Assembly (NCBI GenBank): GCA_902475005.1
Contig: CABRXV010000014.1
Location: forward strand, 1 to 33,177
Length of the DNA stretch: 33,177 nucleotides
DNA from: CABRXV01 sp900754955
Lineage (GTDB): Bacteria; Actinomycetota; Coriobacteriia; Coriobacteriales; Eggerthellaceae
Direction of reading: 5' to 3'
Notes under the pieces: model-generated
The model's database searches: none
What the model was told of the DNA's origin: nothing
The model's input: only the letters and a program-made list of their open reading frames with translations
Translations under genes and position numbers: made by a program
In this document: in pieces, positions 8,308-15,097 of the stretch
Layout of the letters: the number at the start of each line of letters is the position of its first letter
Position numbering within the stretch: position 1 is the stretch's first letter

Positions 8308-9210
8308 CTACGACCGTCGGAAGTTCTCTCTTCCTGATGATTGCGACGCATCGCCGTTCTTTTCGCCCGTCGTGCGCGCCGTCCACTCGAACAGCTTTCG
8401 TGCCTGTTCGGAGCCGTCAACGTTGACGAGTAGGTGAAAGCTCACGTGCGCATCGGGCTCGTCGAGGGGTATGACGGTGCGTCCGGGCGTTTCGCCCGAG
8501 AGGTAGGCGGCATCGGTGACGAACCCGAGCAGTGGAGAAGTGCGCGAGAGCTGCTCGAACACCACGCGGTCCTCCTGGACGAGAAACGTCGAGTGCGGCA
8601 GTTTCTCGTCGACCAGCCTGCGCCAGAATCCGATGTTGCCGAACAGCAGGAATTCCTCTCCGTCGAGATCGGCAAAGCTGACCGTTTTGCGCTGTGCGAG
8701 TTGATGGTCGTCCGGCGCGCTGATTGCGAGCGTCTCGTCCATCAGATGACAGCAGCGTACGGCGGGGTACCGTAAAGGTTTGAGTGATATTCCCAGATCG
8801 AGGTCACGGTTGATTACGCCGCGCTCTACGTCCTGCTGGCTCATGGTGCGCGACGTGAGCATGCGATCGGGGAAGCGCTCGACCGACAGCGCGGTGAGGC
8901 GCCACAGCGGCGCGGGCGCCACCGTTCCCACCGTGAGCGAGCGGGTGCGGTCGGCGAGCTCATCGAGCGCGATGTGCATGAGCCGCTCCTCGTGAATGAT
9001 GGATCGCGCATATTCGAGCGCCGTCGTTCCCGCGCGATTGAGGTGCACGCGCCGACCGTCGCGGTCGAACAGTTTGCATCCCAGTTCTGCTTCGAGCCGC
9101 GCAAGCGAACGGCTGAGTGCTGGTTGGGAGATGCGTAGGCGTTCGGCCGCAGCACTGACGGTGCCGAGTTCGGCGACGGTGGCAAGTTGACGCAGTTGCT
9201 CGATGTTCAC
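8308..9210 (-). CDS. LysR-family transcriptional regulator
   Basis: The protein has 300 residues. The N-terminal winged helix is typical (FTVAELGTVSAAAERL-like helix, then ISQPALSRSLARLEAELGCKLFDRDGR at about residues 28-54), followed by a LysR substrate-binding domain. The start is GTG at 9208-9210 with GAGGAG on the minus strand six bases before it. It is divergent from the aldo/keto reductase at 9369, the standard arrangement for a LysR protein controlling its neighbour. A palindrome at 9267-9287 lies in the shared promoter region. The inducer is unknown. With its likely target gene frameshifted, this regulator may now be an orphan or control genes elsewhere. Confidence 0.92.
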   Translation of the reverse strand: MNIEQLRQLATVAELGTVSAAAERLRISQPALSRSLARLEAELGCKLFDRDGRRVHLNRAGTTALEYARSIIHEERLMHIALDELADRTRSLTVGTVAPAPLWRLTALSVERFPDRMLTSRTMSQQDVERGVINRDLDLGISLKPLRYPAVRCCHLMDETLAISAPDDHQLAQRKTVSFADLDGEEFLLFGNIGFWRRLVDEKLPHSTFLVQEDRVVFEQLSRTSPLLGFVTDAAYLSGETPGRTVIPLDEPDAHVSFHLLVNVDGSEQARKLFEWTARTTGEKNGDASQSSGRENFRRS

Positions 9211-9266
9211 GGCAGGCTCCTCTGTAGTGCGCCTAGATGTTTTCCTGGTTCGGGATTATGTCAATA

Positions 9267-9287
9267 CTTATGTATTGTGTGCATAAG
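9267..9287. promoter_or_regulatory. Candidate LysR operator in the divergent promoter region
   Basis: A perfect inverted repeat CTTATG-N9-CATAAG sits in the AT-rich 158-base gap between the lysR and aldo/keto reductase starts, about 80 bases upstream of the reductase start. TATACT at 9306-9311 is a plausible -10 box for the rightward gene. Placement and dyad fit LysR control. A clear -35 box was not found. Confidence 0.5.
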
Positions 9288-9368
9288 CGAAGCTATAAAT
9301 AACATTATACTTTAGTGCTTTTACCTGCCATTATGAATACAGAAAGCACCAAATGGAAGGAGCTTATT

Positions 9369-10197
9369 ATGATCAATATTGCAACGAACAGCGGTGCTGA
9401 GATTCCCGCGCTCGGCTTCGGCGTGTATCTTATGACCTCTGACGAGGTTGCCGAAGTCCTTCCGCGGGCGATTGATGCAGGATATCGCCACATCGACACG
9501 GCGAACGCCTACTTCAACGAAGTAGCTGTGGGCAAGGTCGTGCGCGAGAGCGGCATTCCGCGCGAGGAGTTTTTCATCACGTCAAAGCTCTTCCCGCAAA
9601 GCTACCCGTATGAGCAGTGCGGGATCGATATCGATGCCACACTCGAGCGCTTGGGGATGGATTATGTCGATCTGCTGCTGTTCCACCAGCCCTACGGCGA
9701 CTACGTGAGCGGCTGGCAAGGTGCGCTCGATCGGCCTATCCAACTTCCCCGCGCGCAAGATCGGGGAAATCATGGAGGTGGCCGAAATCAAGCCGGCTGC
9801 GCTGCAGGTGGAGATCAACCCCTATTGGAACCAGCATACGCTCAAGGACGAGCTGGCGAAGATGGGCCTGGGCGATGTCGTCTACGAGGGCTGGTACCCG
9901 TTCGGCCACGGCGACGCGAAGCTGCTCGCCGAGCCCGTGCTGGCAGAGATCGCCGAGGCGCACGGCAAGACTGCCGCCCAGGTGATTCTGCGCTGGATGC
10001 TGCAGGAGGGCAACGTGACGTTCCCCAAGACGCTGAACTCCGGGCATCTGCGCGACAACATCGACGTGTTCGACTTCGCGCTGACTGACGACGAGATGGC
10101 GGCCGTGAACGCGCTGCCCCAGAAGGCGTACTACGAGGTGCCCGAAGAGGCGCCTGATTTCGTCCTCGTGCGCAACGACTACAGCAAGCAGGCGTAA
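9369..10197 (+). pseudogene. Aldo/keto reductase broken by a 29-bp deletion frameshift
   Basis: The start at 9369 follows GGAAGGAG (9355-9362). The first frame encodes an N-terminal aldo/keto reductase half with the catalytic DxxxxYxN-type segment (IDTANAYFNE), ITSKLF and LLLFHQPYGDYVSGW. It loses sense after about 9718. The C-terminal half resumes in the next frame from about 9722 (RSIGLSNFPARKIGEIMEVA through to the stop at 10197, with QVEINPYWNQ and VILRWMLQ). The fragment at 12968-13142 retains the intervening bases: compared with it, 29 bases are missing here, bounded by GGC on both sides, shifting the frame. NADPH-dependent carbonyl reduction would be the ancestral role. A sequencing error is unlikely given a clean 29-base gap, but a variable population is possible. 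Confidence 0.82.
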
Positions 10198-10220
10198 AAG
10201 CGACTGCCGGCGGCAAGCGC

Positions 10221-10251
10221 GGGTGACAAGCGGACGGGTCGTTTGTCACCC
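10221..10251 (+). repeat. Family A dyad repeat, best-preserved copy
   Basis: GGGTGACAA at 10221-10229 and TTGTCACCC at 10243-10251 form a 9-bp perfect stem around the core CGGACGGGTCG. It lies between the 3' ends of the convergent aldo/keto reductase remnant and the poly-Asn protein, again a convergent site. Confidence 0.7.
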
Positions 10252-10263
10252 GCTTGTCGTTTT

Positions 10264-10653
10264 TCACCCGTTGTTATTGTTGTTATTGTTGTTGTTCGTG
10301 AAGCTGTCGCCGTTTGAATCGGAGAACTCCGACCACGTCTCGTCGTCTGTGTCGGTTATCGTGCTGGACCCGATGTCGCCCGTTGCGCCGTACGGCGTCT
10401 GCACGCGCGCCCAGGAGCTCGATATCACGATGACGCTGAAGTCGTCGCGCAGCGGGGTGATGGCCACGGACGTCGCCACAACGCCGGCTGCGGTCACGAA
10501 CATCAGATATTCGCGCGTCACCTGAATCGTGTTGTTTCTGTTCTCAAGCAGGAACCTCGACATGTGCTCCACCATCACGTTGTCGATGCCCCGCACGTAT
10601 TTCGCGAGGGTCCTGCAGCGTTTGATCGTCCTCTTTTTCTTGAACAAAGCCAT
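10264..10653 (-). CDS. Poly-asparagine-tailed small protein, putative radical SAM substrate
   Basis: This 129-residue protein has no family that I recognise. Residues 1-45 are basic and helical (MALFKKKRTIKRCRTLAKYV). Residues 46-85 are hydrophobic with beta or helix potential (YLMFVTAAGVVATSVAI, then FSVIVISSS). Residues 91-119 are an acidic Ser/Thr/Asp-rich tail. Residues 120-128 are nine consecutive Asn, and the protein ends in Gly. The Asn run uses mixed AAC/AAT codons, so it is not a simple triplet-slippage product. The start has GGGAGG a few bases upstream. It lies 27 bases after the radical SAM/SPASM gene on the same strand, so the two are very likely co-transcribed. A short tail with aromatic-x-x residues (W107, F110, F118) next to a SPASM maturase suggests a modified peptide, by inference only. 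Confidence 0.72.
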   Translation of the reverse strand: MALFKKKRTIKRCRTLAKYVRGIDNVMVEHMSRFLLENRNNTIQVTREYLMFVTAAGVVATSVAITPLRDDFSVIVISSSWARVQTPYGATGDIGSSTITDTDDETWSEFSDSNGDSFTNNNNNNNNNG

Positions 10654-10680
10654 GAGCGCCTCCCTTGCCCTTTCCTGCTT

Positions 10681-12549
10681 TCAGTTGCCTTCTTCCCGCC
10701 TGACCGCGCGCACGCCTCGCGGCGGCTGTTCGTCCTCGCAGATGAGCTCTATGTTCGGGAACGGAAGGTTGACGGTCTGAATGTGGTAGTACGCGTTGTT
10801 CTTGTGCTTGGAATAATGCGCGTCGCGCAATGCGGATGTGGTGGCGAACAAGTTGTTCGGATGCTCGTTCGACAGGCAGTCGTAGTATGCGGAAACGAGT
10901 GCGCTGGCGTCGAAGCAGAAGAAGCCTGGTTCGTCCGAGGGCATCGAAGCGAGCGAGCGGTAGAAGATCTGATGCGTCGTCACGTGCTCTTGCTTCGTGC
11001 GGTTCTCGTCGCCGTAGGTTACGAGTTCGCCCGAGAGCAGCATGAGGTACAGGGAGTTGTTGACCGGCCATTTGCAGGCGGCGTCGAAGATGTCTTCGCG
11101 CGCGTAGATCCTGATGCGGCTGTCGCGTGCAATGGAGACCAGCTGCCGGCTCGTTCGCAGGACCTGCGACTCCATGCGATAACACTCCCCGTCGATCTCC
11201 GCGAAAAACGCCTCGTCGTCGAAGACGCCTCGGATGCTGGGGTCATCTTCGATGATCTTCGTGAGCGCAGGGACGTGGTGGGGGAGCGCATGCGTCGGCT
11301 TGGGGCGCAGCTGCTCTGCCTGCAGAGGCCGCATGCGTGAGGCGTAGCGGAAGGCATCGAGTGCGGGATTGCGTGACGGGCGGTACAGATCTGGGTTGCT
11401 GCGGTAGATCTCCTGCTGCAGTTTGCAGGTGTAGGATCGATCGGCGCCGTAGAGCACCTTCACGAACGGGCAGCCCGTCATGCACAGATGCAGGTAGGAG
11501 CATGCGATGCAGTCATCTGCGAGCGGCGTCTCGTTGTGTGCCATGAAGATTTTCGCCTTCGCGCGCCGCAGGATCTCCTCGACCGAGTTCTCGAAAACAT
11601 TGCCGTACTTGAACTTCTCGTGCCCCTGCCCGCGCACGCACGAGTAGACGTCGCCGCGCCAATCGAGCAGGAAAAACTTCTCCCCGCAGTTCACGCTGCC
11701 CGTACAGTAGTTGGGCGTGAACTCCGCGAACCAGGCGCCGTTGACGCCCGCATCGAGCTCGGTTCCGTCGAACGCCTCGTGCATCCTGTGGTAGAACGCC
11801 ACCTGCTCGTCTTCGGTCAGGGGCGTGAGGTCTGCGCGCTCGGTGTCGTCGGCTCTGCCTTTCGGGTCGGCGAAACCGAACATGAAGTTGAAATCGTTCA
11901 TGTCCAGGCAGGTGTTCTCGTGGAGCCAGCGCAGGTCGCGGATCATCTCGTCGATGCGATCGAGATGCTCACGGAAAATCGTCGTCGAGACCTTCCTCTT
12001 GCAGGGAAGGTCGCGCAGCAGCTCCACGTTGGTGAGGATCTTGTCGAGCGTGTCGCGCCCGTCGGCGGTCTTGCGGAATCGTCTGTGCAACGAAAACGGC
12101 ACGTCGAGGCTGCCGCTGATGGAGACCTCGTGCCGCGCGAGCGCGTTGAGATGGCGGTCGATGCCGTAGAGGTTCGTCTTGATGTGGGGTTTTCCCACCT
12201 TGAAGCCGTGGCTGCGTATCAGTGCGGCGTTGTCTCGGTAGTACCAGTCGATGAAAGCGACGAGGCGTTCGAACTTTTCAGGCGACAGGCAGGTGACTTC
12301 GCCGCCGTGCAGGGAGATGTTGAAGGGAACGACGCCGGCATCGCGGAACTTCCCCACAGCGTACGCGAGCGTGTCGAGGGGATCGGGGCCGTCGGCAGAC
12401 GCTGGATCCTTCGCGTCCCCGCCACACAGCAGCTCATGGTCGAGATAGCAGTAGCTGCAGCGCAGGGAACAGACATCGGTAGGCACATAGAGGAGGTGGA
12501 TGAAACGCGGGCTTGCATCTGGCTCGCCTCGTTTCACGATCCGCTCCAT
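10681..12549 (-). CDS. Radical SAM/SPASM maturase with long C-terminal extension
   Basis: The protein has 622 residues. The radical SAM cluster motif CSLRCSYC (C27, C31, C34) binds the catalytic 4Fe-4S, and HGGE at 81-84 is the SAM-binding GGE motif. A complete SPASM domain follows: C288-x10-G299-x4-C304, then C347-x2-C350-x5-C356-x3-C360 and C375, with C282 nearby, enough for two auxiliary 4Fe-4S clusters. This is the architecture of peptide-modifying enzymes and anaerobic sulfatase maturases. No sulfatase is nearby. Residues about 390-622 match nothing I recognise and may recognise the substrate. AGAAGGAG precedes the ATG at 12549. The poly-Asn protein follows directly in the same transcript and is the obvious candidate substrate. 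Confidence 0.9.
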   Translation of the reverse strand: MERIVKRGEPDASPRFIHLLYVPTDVCSLRCSYCYLDHELLCGGDAKDPASADGPDPLDTLAYAVGKFRDAGVVPFNISLHGGEVTCLSPEKFERLVAFIDWYYRDNAALIRSHGFKVGKPHIKTNLYGIDRHLNALARHEVSISGSLDVPFSLHRRFRKTADGRDTLDKILTNVELLRDLPCKRKVSTTIFREHLDRIDEMIRDLRWLHENTCLDMNDFNFMFGFADPKGRADDTERADLTPLTEDEQVAFYHRMHEAFDGTELDAGVNGAWFAEFTPNYCTGSVNCGEKFFLLDWRGDVYSCVRGQGHEKFKYGNVFENSVEEILRRAKAKIFMAHNETPLADDCIACSYLHLCMTGCPFVKVLYGADRSYTCKLQQEIYRSNPDLYRPSRNPALDAFRYASRMRPLQAEQLRPKPTHALPHHVPALTKIIEDDPSIRGVFDDEAFFAEIDGECYRMESQVLRTSRQLVSIARDSRIRIYAREDIFDAACKWPVNNSLYLMLLSGELVTYGDENRTKQEHVTTHQIFYRSLASMPSDEPGFFCFDASALVSAYYDCLSNEHPNNLFATTSALRDAHYSKHKNNAYYHIQTVNLPFPNIELICEDEQPPRGVRAVRREEGN

Positions 12550-12784
12550 GCGCGCTCCTTCTGTAGTCGCCGTTCGGCTTCTCGGACAAGTATAGGTTGG
12601 AGGCGCGCAGGCGTGCGAGGTGCCTCACGCGGGTTTTACAGAGAGTTTGCAGGGAGGTGCGTGATCGGACGCTGTGCGGCTTCGACGAGCGCCTCCGCAT
12701 GCGCTTCTGGCAGGGTTTCCGTCCTGGGGCCTGGCGCGGCGCACTGTGAGCGAGCGTGGATGGCGACGTGGGCGAATGCCGGGG

Positions 12785-12927
12785 CTAGATGAGCGCCTTG
12801 CCGACGCTTCGGGCGCTGTCGACCTTCTTGTCCGCTACGCGGTAGGTCGTGTCCGCGGCGTCGTAGACGAGCGGCTGGAATTTGCCGAAGTCGACCTTGC
12901 CGTGCTCGCCCAGGATCGTCAACGAGT
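12785..12927 (-). pseudogene. C-terminal remnant of a flavin-reductase-like protein
   Basis: Reading the minus strand, a frame ending in TAG at 12787-12785 encodes about 43 residues starting ILGEHGKVDFGKFQPLVYD and ending DSARSVGKALI. This resembles the last segment of flavin reductase (DIM6/NTAB) proteins, where a VLDExGKxDxxKxxPLxYD pattern is common. The frame is closed by a stop just upstream, and the start and FMN-binding core are missing. Third-position G/C bias is strong. It is therefore a decayed tail rather than a live gene. The family assignment rests on short similarity recalled from memory. Confidence 0.5.
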
Positions 12928-12967
12928 GCGTTCATGATCTTGCCCACTTGTCACCCTTTTTGTCGCC

Positions 12968-13142
12968 GATCTGCTGCTGTTCCACCAGCCCTACGGCGAC
13001 TACGTGAGCGGCTGGCGCGCGACGGGGGAGGCCGTGCGCGCGGGCAAGGAACGCTCGATCGGCCTGTCCCAATTTCCCCGCGCGCAAGATGGGGGGGGGA
13101 GATCGTGGGGGGCAGCCGAAATCAAGCCGGCTGCGCTGCAGG
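12968..13142 (+). pseudogene. Internal fragment of a second aldo/keto reductase copy
   Basis: Bases 12968-13142 match 9669-9810 of the aldo/keto reductase nearly base for base at both ends (GATCTGCTGCTGTTCCACCA onward, and GCCGAAATCAAGCCGGCTGC). It encodes about 55 residues of the middle of the enzyme, including GDYVSGW-RATGEAVRAGKERSIGLS, the stretch deleted from the first copy. A run of nine G around 13091-13099 and nearby changes shift its own frame. The match stops exactly where hairpin repeat copy 3 begins. There is no start and no downstream half. Confidence 0.8.
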
Positions 13143-13202
13143 TTCGCGGACGTTTCGGCAGCTTTCCCTGGGTGATTTCTGCCGAAACGTCCGCGAACTT
13201 GC
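13138..13202. repeat. Dispersed hairpin repeat, family B (copy 3)
   Basis: The left arm 13138-13161 and right arm 13179-13202 are nearly perfect complements (GTTCGCGGACGTTTCGGCAG and CTGCCGAAACGTCCGCGAAC) around the same loop as copy 2. Its left edge coincides with the end of the aldo/keto reductase fragment, which marks it as an insertion or recombination point. Confidence 0.8.
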
Positions 13203-13485
13203 GTCTGCCGTCGCTGGCGAGCGGCTTTTCCGGCGACGGATGCTTGTTGCGATCGGAGGCTGCGGCGTTACGGCTTACGGCCGCGTCGAAGGCGCCCGTC
13301 CTTCGCGGGGCGCCGGGCGCTGCTTGGAGGTCTTGGCGTCGGGGCTACGGTGACCTGAGCTTCGTGGCGAGACGGGGTGTGGCTCGTGTGCGTGTGGCTG
13401 CGGAGAGAACACTCGCTTGTCGCCAACGATCCGTCTGCTCGGCATCGTTTTCCATCGAATGAACTGAGGCGATGGTCCCACGTGT

Positions 13486-13506
13486 TATAATCGTGTATAT
13501 ACACGA
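13486..13506 (+). promoter_or_regulatory. -10 box and palindromic operator of the MarR operon
   Basis: TATAAT at 13486-13491 abuts a perfect 16-bp palindrome TCGTGTATATACACGA (13491-13506). The next gene is the MarR regulator at 13527. An operator covering the transcription start would give autorepression, the usual MarR mode. No good -35 box is seen 17 bases upstream. Confidence 0.7.
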
Positions 13507-13526
13507 AATAGAAGAGGGGGCTGGCT

Positions 13527-13988
13527 GTGGGCAACGTTCTCGACAATGTAGCCTGCTACTGCGTGCAGTTCCGTCGCGCCACGCGGGCGGTGAGCGAGCT
13601 CTATGCCCAAGCGCTTTGCCCCTCGGGCGTCACGCCGTGCCAGTTCACCATCCTCAACACCGTATCTGAGCTGCAGTCGTGCACGACGAGCGCAATCGCC
13701 AAGCGCATCGGCCTTGATCGCACCACCCTCGTTCGTTCGCTGAAACCCCTGATCGAAAAGGGGTTGGTGGAAGATATGTCGCAAAAGGGCGCGCGCGATC
13801 GCCAGCTCTGCGTGAGCCCGGAGGGCGATCGGGTTCTCGCGGATGCGATGCCGCGCTGGAACGCCGCGCAGGCGTTGATGGAGGAGCGCGTCGGTGCCGA
13901 CATCTTGGCTGCCGTGAGGGAGATCCCCGGTAGTTTGACGAAGCAGCCGGTAGAACGAAGCGGCATGCTGGGCGAAGAGGCACGGTAA
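13527..13988 (+). CDS. MarR-family regulator heading the DUF262 operon
   Basis: This 153-residue winged-helix protein has the MarR pattern CQFTILNTVSELQSCTTSAIAKRIGLDRTTLVRSLKPLIEKGLVED, with the recognition helix around residues 62-80. A wing (GARDRQLCVSPEGD) follows. The start is GTG, with AGAAGAGGGGG just before it. The 16-bp palindrome in its promoter is its probable operator. It lies 11 bases ahead of the first DUF262 gene, whose SD (AAGGAGG) overlaps its stop codon, so the three genes form one transcription and translation unit. It probably represses the unit until an unknown ligand or stress signal appears. Confidence 0.9.
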   Translation: MGNVLDNVACYCVQFRRATRAVSELYAQALCPSGVTPCQFTILNTVSELQSCTTSAIAKRIGLDRTTLVRSLKPLIEKGLVEDMSQKGARDRQLCVSPEGDRVLADAMPRWNAAQALMEERVGADILAAVREIPGSLTKQPVERSGMLGEEAR

Positions 13989-13999
13989 GGAGGCCGGCT

Positions 14000-15094
14000 A
14001 TGGAGGTCATGCAGACAACGATTCTTGATCTTCTGTCCCGATCCGAGCGGGGGCTTGCCATTCCCTCGTATCAGCGTGTGTACTCGTGGACTACGCGCCA
14101 GTGCGAAGAACTCTGGCTCGACATCCTGCGTGCGGGGCGAGATAGTCGCCCGCACTTCACGGGTGTGATGCTCTTCGAAGGAGACGGGGGCGCGATCGCT
14201 GACGACGGCAGAATCGACGTGATCGACGGTCAGCAGCGCATTACCACGCTCACGCTGGTTCTCATCGCGTTCGCCCGCCGCCTTGAGCGTTTGCCGCAGG
14301 GCGCGACTTCGTCCTCCGACGTCCTGCCGCGCCCCGACGCGATACGGAAGACGTTGCTGCGTATCCCGTCTGGGCAAGGTACCGAACCGCGTCTTCTCCT
14401 CTCCCGCGAGGACGATGCGACGTTGCGGGCGGAGCTCGACGGCGCCCCACTGCCCGAACATCCTTCCCCGCGCATTGCAGGCAACCTCGCGTTCTTCGAG
14501 GAGCGGATGGAAGATCCCGAGTTCGATGCCGTGCGGTTCTGGAGTGGCGTAGGAAGGCTGTTCGTTCTGGTCGTGCACGCCGACAGTGCGCTCGACGCGC
14601 AGGAGGTGTTCGAGAGCGTCAACTCCAAGGGCCTGCCGCTCACGCTTGCCGACATGGTGCGCAACTACCTGCTGCTCGAGGAGGATTACGACGAGCAAGA
14701 GCGCCTCTACAACGAGTACTGGTTCGAGGCGGAGAGCCTGTTCTACCCCGACCCCGCCTCGCTCAAGCTCAACAGCGCCATCAAGGCGTGGCTGAGCATC
14801 CGGTTCCGCCAAGCGCGCATCGGAAGTCCCGAGCAGGTGTACTACTCGTTCAAACGCTACGTTGAGGATGAGTACCACGGGTCGCGCGAGGGCATCCTCA
14901 AGGAGCTGCGGTCGTTCTGCTTCATGTGGCGCGAGCAGTACCGCTACCACGCGGTCAAGAAGTTCCACGCGCGCAAATGGGCGGAAAGCGGCCCGCTCAC
15001 CAGAACGGGGACGTACGCGCGCAAGGCGGCGGGCAACGAGGAGTATGCGACGCGGATCCAGCGTGGCGTTCAGGAAGTCGATGAGAGGTGGTAG
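14000..15094 (+). CDS. DUF262 (GmrS-like) protein, first of a tandem pair
   Basis: This 364-residue protein has the DUF262 signature: IPSYQRVYSW at 21-30, the DGQQRITTLT motif at 76-85 (the nucleotide-handling motif of the ParB/Srx-like fold) and FESVNSKGLPLTLADMVRN at 204-222. In GmrSD type IV restriction and in SspE this domain is joined to a DUF1524 HNH nuclease. Here no HNH motif or DUF1524 tail is visible, and the C-terminus is a charged helical segment ending VDERW. The start at 14000 follows AAGGAGG with six bases spacing. The second DUF262 gene starts three bases after its stop. A DNA-modification sensor or defence role is inferred from the family. Confidence 0.85.
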   Translation: MEVMQTTILDLLSRSERGLAIPSYQRVYSWTTRQCEELWLDILRAGRDSRPHFTGVMLFEGDGGAIADDGRIDVIDGQQRITTLTLVLIAFARRLERLPQGATSSSDVLPRPDAIRKTLLRIPSGQGTEPRLLLSREDDATLRAELDGAPLPEHPSPRIAGNLAFFEERMEDPEFDAVRFWSGVGRLFVLVVHADSALDAQEVFESVNSKGLPLTLADMVRNYLLLEEDYDEQERLYNEYWFEAESLFYPDPASLKLNSAIKAWLSIRFRQARIGSPEQVYYSFKRYVEDEYHGSREGILKELRSFCFMWREQYRYHAVKKFHARKWAESGPLTRTGTYARKAAGNEEYATRIQRGVQEVDERW

Positions 15095-15097
15095 GCG

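Larger units (their letters stand above)
12550..13526. other. Gene-poor interval with remnants between maturase and MarR operon
   Basis: No intact gene is supported in these 977 bases. It contains the upstream region of the radical SAM gene, a flavin-reductase-like C-terminal remnant (12785-12927, minus), an aldo/keto reductase fragment (12968-13142), hairpin repeat copy 3 (13138-13202), and a GC-rich hairpin near 13288-13312 (GGCGCCC ... GGGGCGCC). The MarR promoter is at its right end. Short open frames here lack ribosome-binding sites and family similarity. Confidence 0.7.

Noticed and set aside
10264..10300. The Asn run as a sequencing or slippage artefact
   Set aside because: The run uses a mixture of AAC and AAT codons and is followed by a Gly codon and stop in frame, so a simple triplet-slippage error is unlikely.
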